Of a stretch of DNA of 49,309 nt, positions 11,967 through 21,029 are shown one piece after another. The stretch lies in assembly GCA_013115145.1 (NCBI GenBank), contig JAAPAO010000232.1:1-49309 (forward strand). The letters are read 5' to 3'. The position numbers and the translations under genes were made by a program. The notes under the pieces are model-generated. The model was not told the DNA's origin, did not search any database, and saw nothing but the letters and a program-made list of their open reading frames with translations. Source of the DNA: Perkinsus chesapeaki. Taxonomy: Eukaryota > Perkinsozoa > Perkinsida > Perkinsidae. How positions within the stretch are numbered: the first letter of the stretch is position 1; the number at the start of each line of letters is the position of its first letter.

Positions 11967-13445
11967 ATGGCTGCTGTTACTCAGAGGACTAGTGGTGCAG
12001 CACGAAGGTCCGAAGGAGGCAGTAACAGACCAAGGCCCAATATGCAAGTTGATAAGTTCTGGGATACCGTATGTGCTAATACACACCCATCACCACAAGT
12101 GGAAGTCCCGACCCAATCACCAATGGCACGAAGACCCTCGCCGTGGTGGACCCTGCTGTCTTTGATGAGACTTACTATTGAGGCATTCCGCTGGGTTATC
12201 ATACCTATACTAGGATTGGCACCATTGTTACTGAAACCATTTACTATATATGGATTGGCGGCATGCCTTCTGTTGGCTACATATCTTAGTGTTACATCAG
12301 ACAGATATCGTCCGAAGGGTCGTGCCACTCCTGGCATCGAGGGCCACACTGAAGGGACTGAGTTTGGCAAGCTGGTTGAAGATCTTCTTGAGGCCCGTGC
12401 CAGAGCTTTTAATCCTACACCGTACGCTATTAACGGCCATTTAGCCACTGCGATACCCTTTATGTTACAAAGATATAAAACACCTCAACTTAAGAGACGA
12501 TGGATGTATACAAAAGAGGAAGGCAGACCGTCTCAGTCTATAGCTCTTGACTGGTGTTTGCCAGCTGGCAGCATTGTGAAGGGCATTGTGATAGTATTAG
12601 CTGGTATTAATGGTAGCCCTAAAGAGGGATATGTTATTGATATGATTCAAACTGCCATTGGCCAGAGTTATGCAGTCTGCTGCCTTATAAGTAGAGGCTC
12701 GTCAAACACACCAGTTGTTGGTGGCCCTGAAGATGAAGGGTGTGGCTCGAGAGTTACCGATGTTGAAGAGGTTATTAATATTTGTCATAAAATAACCGAT
12801 AGTCACCTTCCTGTTAGTCTCGTTGGTTACAGTCTCGGTGGTATTATTGCTACTAACAGTGTAGCTAGACTCGGCTCGAAACTTAAGGGCAAACTGATCT
12901 GTTGTGTATCTATCTCTGGTGGACTCAAGATGTATGAAAACTACGACTTTCCAGCAGCCATTGATTTGTGGCAGCCCCTGATAGCGTACGAGCTTAAAAG
13001 GACCGTTGTTGGTCAGAGCATTCGCCGTAGTGGGTTTAAGCCGGCCAACGCCAAATGGTACGATAGTGATAGAACTGTATTGGATATTGATAAAGATATT
13101 ATTGCACCTTCACATGGTTATAAAGATTTTATAGACTACTACCATCACCTGAGTGCAATAAGCCCACTTACTAACAATAAAGGTAAAGATATAGCTGTAC
13201 CAACACTGTGTGTGCACGCGTATGACGATCCGGTCATCCACGTGGACTCAGCAGGTCAATTACCAAAAGATACTTCTCACTATTTGTTTACATTCGTAAC
13301 ACCTAGCGGTGGTCATGTTGGATGGCCGCAGGGTTGGGCTCCTTGGAAAAATGGTTATGGTTGGGTATCCAATACAGCTTTGGCTTTCATGAATATGGTT
13401 GCTTGTAATCCGACAGCTGTAGAAAAACATAATCAACTTCCGTAG
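11967..13445 (+). CDS. alpha/beta-hydrolase paralogue B (YheT/ABHD1-3 family)
   Basis: A 492-residue single-exon paralogue, 106 nt downstream of copy A. The nucleophile elbow is GYSLGG, the acid motif YDDPVIHVD and the catalytic His motif GGHVGWPQG. The oxyanion-side segment reads VLAGINGSP instead of the HGLNGGS-type motif of the other four, so the conserved His is replaced by Ala. This may change activity or specificity. The N-terminus is a polar, Arg-rich segment (RRSEGGSNRPRP) before the conserved FWDTVC motif. Two hydrophobic stretches then fall around residues 60-110. The TAG stop is four bases before the start of a longer upstream frame for copy C, but copy C more likely starts at 13541. 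Confidence 0.84.
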   Translation: MAAVTQRTSGAARRSEGGSNRPRPNMQVDKFWDTVCANTHPSPQVEVPTQSPMARRPSPWWTLLSLMRLTIEAFRWVIIPILGLAPLLLKPFTIYGLAACLLLATYLSVTSDRYRPKGRATPGIEGHTEGTEFGKLVEDLLEARARAFNPTPYAINGHLATAIPFMLQRYKTPQLKRRWMYTKEEGRPSQSIALDWCLPAGSIVKGIVIVLAGINGSPKEGYVIDMIQTAIGQSYAVCCLISRGSSNTPVVGGPEDEGCGSRVTDVEEVINICHKITDSHLPVSLVGYSLGGIIATNSVARLGSKLKGKLICCVSISGGLKMYENYDFPAAIDLWQPLIAYELKRTVVGQSIRRSGFKPANAKWYDSDRTVLDIDKDIIAPSHGYKDFIDYYHHLSAISPLTNNKGKDIAVPTLCVHAYDDPVIHVDSAGQLPKDTSHYLFTFVTPSGGHVGWPQGWAPWKNGYGWVSNTALAFMNMVACNPTAVEKHNQLP

Positions 13446-13540
13446 TGATGTGTTGTTGTTATTATTATTGGTTTTCTCTTACCACCATTCTTCGTTGTGT
13501 TGGTTTGGTTATTACTGTATTTCTAGGTATATTCAGTTAC

Positions 13541-14986
13541 ATGGCCACCGCCACCCGTAACACAGTGACATTAACAGAGCATAGCTCTACTTCTTCAGAT
13601 GCCCTGTGGGATAGGGTATGTGATTTAACATTCGACATGCCCCCAGTTGATGGCGAAGTCAGTAAAGCAACCCCTCCGACAGATAGACTATTTGTCCTTG
13701 ACTCGATGGTGAGGCTGTTCATCGAAGCTAGCCGGGAGTACTTTCCCTTCATTGTCATGCTATCTGTCCTCTACTACCGTGAGAGCGGCTATGGTGTGTT
13801 GTTGCTATCTGTTCTTGGTGTTTGGGGTGCATACCTTTTCACCACACGTGGTCAGTTTACACCCAGTGGTAAAACAGCTCCAGGTGTTCGCGGTGGTGAT
13901 AATAATGATGCTACAGGCTTTGTTAAGTTAGTTCATAAAACCTTACAGGAAAGGCTCGATGCCAACGAGATCACGCCATACGTTCTCAATGGCCATTGGG
14001 CAACCGCATTGCTGTGGCTGGTTATGGATTACAAAAAGCCTGAAATGCAAAGACGTTGGTTTAAAAGTGATGACCAGGAGCCAAATGTTCCGCAGTCTAT
14101 AGCACTTGATTGGTGCATTCCTAAAGGGGAGGTTAAAGGCATATACCTAGCTTTGCATGGTCTCAATGGTGGCTCTGGTGAAGGTTATGTAGTTGATTTG
14201 TACAACGCCGCAGTTCCTCAAGGTTATGCTGTGTGCACTATGATCTCTCGCGGGTTGAGTGGTACCCCGTCAACCGGTGGAGCAGATGACGCGTTCTCTG
14301 GCTCACGTGTATCTGATGCCCACAAGGCTATTCAAATCTGTCATGAAGCAGCACCTGATTTGCCCATCACTTTAGTTGGTTACAGTATGGGTGGCATTGT
14401 TGCTGCTAATACTGTTGCTAAATATGGTGCTGAACTTAAAGACAAGCTCACCTCCTGTGTTGTTATATCTGGCTGCAATACTCTATACGAGAACTACGAG
14501 TATCCCTCGGCAAGAAAGCTATGGCATCCGATGATGGCCGAAGAGCTGAAGGAAACAGTTATCGGTCCGATGGTGAAGAGAACAGGTTTTAAGCCTAAAG
14601 ACGATGATTGGTATACTACTCCGATGGGTATCGTCGAGCTTGATGGAGAGATAAACGCTCCTGCTCACGGTTTTGCGTCATTAAGTGACTATTATCACCA
14701 ATGTAGTTCAGCTAGTGATAAGACAAGTGAAGGAGGAAAGAACATCTCCGTGCCGACCCTGTGTGTGCATGCGTACGATGATCCCGTCTTGCATGTCGAT
14801 TCCTCTGCCTTATTACCTCCTACAGTCTCTAAGTACATGTTTTCCTTAGTCACACCTACTGGTGGTCATGTTGGTTGGCCGCAGGGATGGGCTCCATGGA
14901 AGCATGGCTTCCAATGGATCACCGGTACCATTATGTCCTTTTCCACCCTCGTAGCCGATAACCAGCAATTGCTCGCTAAATACTAA
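13541..14986 (+). CDS. alpha/beta-hydrolase paralogue C (YheT/ABHD1-3 family)
   Basis: A single-exon paralogue of 481 residues if started at ATG 13541. The frame is open from ATG 13445, but that extension is Cys/Tyr/Trp-rich and unlike its paralogues. Position 13541 gives the expected MATATRNTVTL...ALWDRVC start and follows a good splice acceptor (TATTCAG). Conserved elements are HGLNGGS, GYSMGG nucleophile elbow, YDDPVLHVD acid and GGHVGWPQG base. The hydrophobic segment near residues 60-100 suggests membrane anchoring. About 95 nt separate it from copy B. The close AG just upstream of the ATG would suit spliced-leader trans-splicing of a polycistronic array, which is inference. Confidence 0.84.
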   Translation: MATATRNTVTLTEHSSTSSDALWDRVCDLTFDMPPVDGEVSKATPPTDRLFVLDSMVRLFIEASREYFPFIVMLSVLYYRESGYGVLLLSVLGVWGAYLFTTRGQFTPSGKTAPGVRGGDNNDATGFVKLVHKTLQERLDANEITPYVLNGHWATALLWLVMDYKKPEMQRRWFKSDDQEPNVPQSIALDWCIPKGEVKGIYLALHGLNGGSGEGYVVDLYNAAVPQGYAVCTMISRGLSGTPSTGGADDAFSGSRVSDAHKAIQICHEAAPDLPITLVGYSMGGIVAANTVAKYGAELKDKLTSCVVISGCNTLYENYEYPSARKLWHPMMAEELKETVIGPMVKRTGFKPKDDDWYTTPMGIVELDGEINAPAHGFASLSDYYHQCSSASDKTSEGGKNISVPTLCVHAYDDPVLHVDSSALLPPTVSKYMFSLVTPTGGHVGWPQGWAPWKHGFQWITGTIMSFSTLVADNQQLLAKY

Positions 14987-15138
14987 CCATTCCTACTATA
15001 TGGGCCCTGTTCTCTCCTAGTAGTATGAGCCCTTCATAGATTTGTCCCTATTCCCTTTAGGTTATAGTAGCTTTAGGTTCACATCATTTCTCGCGTTGTG
15101 TTATTATTATATGACCGATAGGGGTTGCCACTTGTTCC

Positions 15139-16644
15139 ATGGTTGACGTATCATCGACTCCAGCAGCAACAACCACAACAACTTGCTCTTCGGTATCTCT
15201 AAGTAGCTCAGCTATTAGTCATCACCACCATCCTACTGTTATACGGTCTAGTACTCTATGGAAGGCTGTGTTGAAGGTTACCAAAGCCGGTCCTCATATC
15301 CCTATGGATCCCAGGGATCTAGATCGCACACCATTACCTCCAGTTGCATGGGTTTTATGGTCTTTGATTTTATTACTTCTTGAAGCCCTCAGACCATACG
15401 TACGTCCGATTCTGATTGTTGCACCACTGATATTTGATGACGGTCGATTGTATAGTTTACCTCTCTGTACATTGTTATTGATTATTCTATCTTACACTCA
15501 AAAGAGGTATGAGATATCACCGGAGACTACCCCAGGTATAAGGGGTGGCAAAAAGGGAAGTGCCTTCACCAGAATTATAACAGCTACTTTAGAAGACAGA
15601 ATGAAAGCTAATCATCCAAGTCCGTTTATATTAAATGGTCATTTTGCCACTGCTTTCCCTTTTATCACTGTTAAGTTGAGACCATTACAGCTGGACCGGA
15701 GATGGATTATGACCAATGACGGCGAGGTATCCCAATCGATTGCCCTTGATTGGCAGCTTCCTAAGAAGCACGTTAAAGGCATATTCCTCGTGTTGCACGG
15801 TCTTAACGGTGGTTCTAAGGCTCGCTACGTCCAGGACCTTTATATAAGAGCAGTAGAGGAAGGGTATGCTGTTTGTTGTATGATAAACCGTGGAGCTTGT
15901 GGTACACCTGTTGAAGGGGGGCCTGAGAATGAATTTTCTGTCGGTCGTATTACTGATGTTCACAGAACTATCAATGTGATACATGAAGCCACCCACGGGG
16001 CTTTGCCTATCACTCTAGTTGGGTACAGTATGGGCGGTATTGTTGCTTCTAATGTTGTTGCTAAATATGGTGCTGAGCTTAAAGGGAAGCTAACGGCATG
16101 TGTATCATTATCTGGTTGTATTAGAATGTATGATAAGGTAGATTATCAAGTGGCACGGGAGCTATGGCAACCACTAATGGCATTCGAGTTGAAGCAATGT
16201 CAACTAGGTCCACTCATTCGGAGGTCTGGTTTCTGCCCACCTAACCCAAATTGGTATCATAAGCCCATGGACTTGGCAGATGTTGATGCTGACATCATGG
16301 CACCTTTACATGGATTTGACGACGCTGATGATTATAGGCATTGGTTGAGTGCTGCAAGCGATAAGACCAGTAATGGTTCTCGTAATATATCGATACCTAC
16401 TCTACTGGTTCATGCCTGTGATGATCCAGTGTTACACGTTGATGCTTCTGCTAAGCTGCCTCCTAATGCGTCCAAATATCTCTATACGTTGGTTACTTCG
16501 AGTGGGGGCCATTTAGGATGGCCGCAGGGTTGGGCACCTTGGCAGCAAGGGTTCAAATGGATGTCGGATACAGTTATGGCATTTTCCGAAGCTGTAGCAA
16601 ATAGTCAGCATTTACTCTACAAAGAGGACCATGTTAGTTTGTAA
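15139..16644 (+). CDS. alpha/beta-hydrolase paralogue D (YheT/ABHD1-3 family)
   Basis: A 501-residue single-exon paralogue. It has a Ser/Thr-rich N-terminus with a short His run (AISHHHHPTV), then a hydrophobic region at about residues 70-115. Catalytic elements are HGLNGGS, GYSMGG (Ser elbow), CDDPVLHVD (acid) and GGHLGWPQG (base; Leu replaces Val of the other copies). The sequence is closest by eye to copies C and E in the NWYHKPMDLADVD region. It starts 152 nt after copy C, and no intron is needed to keep the frame open. Confidence 0.84.
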   Translation: MVDVSSTPAATTTTTCSSVSLSSSAISHHHHPTVIRSSTLWKAVLKVTKAGPHIPMDPRDLDRTPLPPVAWVLWSLILLLLEALRPYVRPILIVAPLIFDDGRLYSLPLCTLLLIILSYTQKRYEISPETTPGIRGGKKGSAFTRIITATLEDRMKANHPSPFILNGHFATAFPFITVKLRPLQLDRRWIMTNDGEVSQSIALDWQLPKKHVKGIFLVLHGLNGGSKARYVQDLYIRAVEEGYAVCCMINRGACGTPVEGGPENEFSVGRITDVHRTINVIHEATHGALPITLVGYSMGGIVASNVVAKYGAELKGKLTACVSLSGCIRMYDKVDYQVARELWQPLMAFELKQCQLGPLIRRSGFCPPNPNWYHKPMDLADVDADIMAPLHGFDDADDYRHWLSAASDKTSNGSRNISIPTLLVHACDDPVLHVDASAKLPPNASKYLYTLVTSSGGHLGWPQGWAPWQQGFKWMSDTVMAFSEAVANSQHLLYKEDHVSL

Positions 16645-16799
16645 TGGACATTCTGCACAGTCCTTTTCTGAGAGACTGTAGCGCAACAACGCTGTTAATA
16701 AGGATTCATACTTCCCTGTCAAATTTATTGTTAACTATTCCCCATCTCTGATACTCCTCTTTTTTCGTTCAGTAATGTCAATAATAGATCAGCTTTCAG

Positions 16800-18269
16800 A
16801 TGGCTCCCTCATCGCCGAGACTGACTTCACCTTCTCCAACAGGGCTGCCTACTACCACATCTACGGTAGAGTTTTCATCGGTTCCTGTTGGGGTATTTTG
16901 GGAATCAGTTTGTCGAGGCACTCACGATGAGCCTCATGTCCCAACTCCCACGGTGCATAAAACACCTCCACCACCTTCAACCTGGGTGGTTGTCTCTTTG
17001 GTTGTATTGGTATTGGAAGCATCGAGGCACATTGTATTACCAATGGCATTTATCTTACCTATATCTCTCGACTTGCCTCGTTATTATACATTACTAATAT
17101 GTACAACAGTTATTATCATCCTTTTAATAACAAAATATCGGTATAAGATCCACATTGAGGAAGCTAAACCAGGTGTACATGCCAATACGGGTGGCAAAGA
17201 TAGTGACTTTGGGAAGGTCATCCACTCCTTGCTTGGAAGCAGGCTGAAGGCTTATGAGCCATCACCTTTATTCAGTATCGGCGGTCATTGGGCAACTGCT
17301 ATATTATTTCTGACAACAACTAAGCCATCATTATCCCCATGTCGACGTTGGATGATGACTTCTGATAAACAGTCAATAGCCTTAGACTGGTTTATGCCGC
17401 CTACGGATGATGTTGAAGGTGTCTTATTAGTCTTACATGGTCTTAATGGTAGCTCCACCGAGCAATACCTTACCGATCTTTATCATACTGCACTTCCGCA
17501 CGGTTATGCTATTTGTTGTATGATTGCTCGTGGCCTTGGTGGCACGCCAATCGTTGGTGACCATAAGGATTCCTTCTCTGGTGCGAGAGTGAGTGATGCT
17601 CGTACTGCTGTTAATATATGTCACAATATAACCAAGGGTAGAGTACCTCTAACACTTGTTGGTTACAGTATGGGCGGTGTTATTGCCACTAATATGGTGG
17701 CCAAGTATGGCCATGAACTGAAAGGGCAACTCAATGCATGTGTATCGATATCCGGTGGTATCAGACTTTGGGAGAAAGTTGATAATAAAGTATCTCGAGA
17801 GCTATGGCAGCCTCTGCTGGCATTCGAGCTCAAACAAGGCGTGCTCGGTCCAATGGTTCGAAGAACTGGTTTCACCCCGGAAGATCCCAACTGGTACGAC
17901 AAGCCATCGGATCTATTTCACGTCGATGGTCTCATACCTGCCGCGGCGCATGGTTATGATGATGTTATCGATTATTATCACGACATGAGTGCTTGCAGTG
18001 ATAGATATAGTAACGGTGGTAGTGATATTGCTGTACCTACACTTATTGTACATTCCCTTGACGATCCTATTATTCATGTTGATGCCGGTGCGGCAATACC
18101 GTCAACAGCATCCAAGTATCTTTTCGCTCTGATAACAAAGACTGGTGGACATGTCGGATGGCCTCAAGGATGGACTCCTTGGGAAAAGGGGTTCCATTGG
18201 GTATCTGAAACAGTTTTACAATTCTCTCAGACGGTCTCGCAGAACTGGCATCTGGTTGAGTCACATTAG
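16800..18269 (+). CDS. alpha/beta-hydrolase paralogue E (YheT/ABHD1-3 family)
   Basis: The fifth and last copy of the array: 489 residues, single exon. The ATG is immediately preceded by TTTCAG, a strong acceptor. The N-terminus is Pro/Ser/Thr-rich before FWESVC. A hydrophobic region follows at about residues 60-110. Catalytic elements are HGLNGSS, GYSMGG, LDDPIIHVD and GGHVGWPQG. A small insertion gives FSIGGHWATA where the others have xxNGHxATA. The stop at 18267-18269 is followed by about 240 nt before the coiled-coil gene. Confidence 0.84.
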   Translation: MAPSSPRLTSPSPTGLPTTTSTVEFSSVPVGVFWESVCRGTHDEPHVPTPTVHKTPPPPSTWVVVSLVVLVLEASRHIVLPMAFILPISLDLPRYYTLLICTTVIIILLITKYRYKIHIEEAKPGVHANTGGKDSDFGKVIHSLLGSRLKAYEPSPLFSIGGHWATAILFLTTTKPSLSPCRRWMMTSDKQSIALDWFMPPTDDVEGVLLVLHGLNGSSTEQYLTDLYHTALPHGYAICCMIARGLGGTPIVGDHKDSFSGARVSDARTAVNICHNITKGRVPLTLVGYSMGGVIATNMVAKYGHELKGQLNACVSISGGIRLWEKVDNKVSRELWQPLLAFELKQGVLGPMVRRTGFTPEDPNWYDKPSDLFHVDGLIPAAAHGYDDVIDYYHDMSACSDRYSNGGSDIAVPTLIVHSLDDPIIHVDAGAAIPSTASKYLFALITKTGGHVGWPQGWTPWEKGFHWVSETVLQFSQTVSQNWHLVESH

Positions 18270-18396
18270 TCATTATTATCCACCCTCTCCGCAGTATGAT
18301 GATTTGTGAGTAGTGTTAGTTCTCCCTTTTTATATCCCTACTGCTGGGTGTTATCTGATTAGCTTCCTGGTGTTGTATTAAGTAAATCAAAACATT

Positions 18397-18420
18397 ATCA
18401 TCATCATCATCATCATCATC
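18397..18420 (+). repeat. ATC/CAT trinucleotide microsatellite
   Basis: About eight perfect CAT units lie in the 241-nt spacer between hydrolase E and the coiled-coil gene. It is simple sequence with no coding potential. Confidence 0.85.
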
Positions 18421-18510
18421 GTATCACATCACTCGCCGACCTGCATGTTCGATATAGCCGATGATTAAGCCACACTTAGTTGTTCCGCTTAAGAAACCTT
18501 ATTCTCCATC

Positions 18511-20100
18511 ATGGACATCACATCAATATCAGACACTCTAAGTCGAGCACAAAGGCTATTACTTAGACCATTATCACCAACAGTTGCCGAACGTGAGAAT
18601 TACGGTAAAACAGTGACGAAAAGCGAAACGAAGAGAGTATCTGCGGTGAAGACTTATACCAACAGAAAGATGAAGAAAGACGATAGCCGTAGTGGACTAT
18701 ACGGTGACGCATACCGTAACGCTTTGGATGCTTTGGATGAGCTAACACTAGAAATGAAAGGGAAAATGAGGGGGACAATACGACAGGCGAATATTAAGGA
18801 GAAGAAGTCGACAGTTGGTGAAAAGTATGATGAAGAGAAGGTTTGTAAAATGAAGAAGAATATAGAAAAACTGGAAAAGCAATTAGAAACGGTTAAAGGA
18901 CAAAACCGAGATCAATTCCAAGACACGACCGGAATGGAGAACGCAAAGGCGAGGCTGAGGGCTCAAAAAGTGAAACGAGCAGACACTTTACGGGAACTGA
19001 GGACAGTGGAACGGAAGGATGCGAAAGACGAGGAGACGAAAATCAGACTGTTACAGCAGCGGGCGGCAAATACGCTGAGAGAGATGGCAAGGGAACGTCG
19101 TCAACGACTGCAGAATGACATGGTTAAAGCCGAGGAGGATCGCCGACGGAGAAGCTTGGATGAAGAGAAAGCATTGAAAGAACAACGTGCTGCAGCAGAA
19201 CGTGTGGCTGATAGGATTAGACGGGCCAGGGTTGAGGAGGCCAAAAATAAGGAACTGGAAGAACATAATGCGCAGCTACGGATTAATGCTGATAGGAAGA
19301 AAGTTATAAGTTTACAGCGCCGAACTAAACAGAGAATTAAAAGTGTTATTGGCAAAAACGAGAAGAGTCGAAGTGATATTACATCTGATGGCAGACTCGA
19401 CGGCAGGGTTGAGTACGCCAGGAGACTTGCTGCTACAAGAGCCCGAGAAGCCCGGAATAGACTGATGCAGGAAAAGAAAAAGGAAGCTGCTGAGGAATTA
19501 GAAAGATTAGAGTTACGACAACAACAAAAGGAGGAGATAATGAAACGATATCGGTAAGAAGTATACAACTTATTCTGAGATGCATTTATTAGGACGCGAA
19601 GTGCTGGTGTTACTGGAGCAGAATATTCAGGGATGTCGCACAGTTTGGTAGATCCTCCTGTTGGTGATCAAAGATCGCTATCGTACGACGGAAAGTATGA
19701 GTCAATAAAACTACCGCAAATTAATGGAAGCCACAGTAAAGCCACTGTTGTTGAAGATAGTGTACGCGTAGTTGCCGATGTGAAATCTGAGTCTCTGCCT
19801 GCGGAAGAACATCGACAAGAAGCCTTTGAGGATTTACTGGACGACAACGACTCAGAATTTGCTACTCCAGAGTATACTCCGCCCAGTAAGGGTTATTCAT
19901 CTACTCCGTCATCACCGACATCAGTTAGTGAAGGCCATACTGATGCTATAAAGGCGGAGTTCACATTACCATCAATCACTTGTAACCATAAATGGAGACC
20001 ACTTGTCCCGATGATGGATGATGAATATTTTGTGAGACTAGTGAAGCATGGAGTGGCGGAGAATGAACTGAATAAAGGATACGCGTTAAAAGGACGATGA
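18511..20100 (+). CDS. basic coiled-coil protein, unknown function (two exons)
   Basis: Exon 1 is 18511-19553. A 39-nt intron (GTAAGAAG...TTTATTAG) occupies 19554-19592, and exon 2 is 19593-20100; the join keeps the frame through RTRSAGVTGAEYSG. Residues about 90-347 are extremely rich in Lys, Arg, Glu, Ala and Gln with heptad-like spacing, typical of a long coiled coil. Cytoskeletal, flagellar and basal-body proteins of protists often look like this. Exon 2 encodes an acidic, Ser/Pro-rich tail (EYTPPSKGYSSTPSSPTS) that may be phosphorylated. I see no diagnostic domain, so the role stays open. ATG 18511 is the first Met of the frame. Confidence 0.72.
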
Positions 20101-20405
20101 CCAGCATTAGTTTGTTAATAACTGATAATTACATACTCCTTTCGTTGTGCTGAATAATGAAGACGGGACAAGATTCGTGATTGGAAGACAAACTGAGCAA
20201 TGTGTTCTCAAATTGACGGCTGTGCTGAAAGGCTATAGTACGCCAGACACAGCAAGCTTAGCATTAAAAAACAGCAATGAAAATTTCGAACATCTGCATC
20301 GTAGGAAGCGCCCTTTTATTTTACTTATAAACAACAACAGCTGCGAAGGCCCTTTTACATGGACAACGCTAATACAACAACACTAACACAACAACAACAA
20401 CAACA

Positions 20406-21029
20406 TCATGCCGATCTTGTCAACTTCCCTTCCATTCTACGCATCGTTTCTGTAATTTTCGGCTCCAGCCCATGGAAGTGTTGGGAGACCGAATCAAGGG
20501 ACCCTGAGTTGCCTATCGCTGATGCGAAGGCTGCACATCCACCCTCCGAGGAGATCTTATGAACATTTTTCTGGATTCCAGGTGGGATAAAACTCATCAT
20601 CTTTTCCCAGTCTTCTTTCTTGTTTTTATCCAGTCCAACTACGCTCTCCTTCCCTACCAACACTTCAACACTCTTTCCTCTGCCATCACTGAAATATATG
20701 ACTCCTAAACTACGTATAAGTATGTAAATCTTACAATCTATAATGATATCCACCTGAGAATTCATATAGCTCGAAGAAACCCATGTCGCCATTTGCGGAA
20801 GTTCTTATGTTAATGTCAAACTTATCCTCACCCTTGTCATCGATCCTAGTAACGGTGCAGCCTGTTGTCGAATCACTCTTTACCTGAACCGACGACGTTA
20901 GCATGTATTATCCCTTATGCGTATCTTTACTTTCACCGTCTCCGATATCTTAGTCCAAAGGGAGGGCCAAAGCGAAGCAGTTGCCAAAGATGCCAGAATC
21001 GCCATAGCCTTGATGGCGTTGAACTTCAT
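20406..21029 (-). CDS. small secreted protein, 175 residues, unknown (three exons)
   Basis: On the minus strand, exon 1 is 21029-20931 and starts MKFNAIKAMAILASLATASL, a textbook signal peptide with a cleavage site after about residue 19. Exon 2 is 20883-20754 and exon 3 is 20704-20406. The introns are 47 nt (20884-20930) and 49 nt (20705-20753), both GT-AG, and the joined length is a multiple of three. The mature part is polar, with two cysteines (TTGCTV, GGCAAF), KEDWEKMMSF, and a basic end (TETMRRMEGKLTRSA). No domain is recognised. It lies near a secreted aspartic protease on the same strand, so it is a candidate secreted parasite factor, but that is inference. Confidence 0.68.

Noticed and set aside
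13445-13540. An upstream ATG extending hydrolase C by 32 residues
   Set aside because: The extension is unlike the other paralogues. ATG 13541 follows an AG acceptor and gives the shared N-terminus.
20147-20386. A third exon for the coiled-coil gene
   Set aside because: No usable GT donor precedes the stop at 20098-20100, and no phase-compatible join was found.
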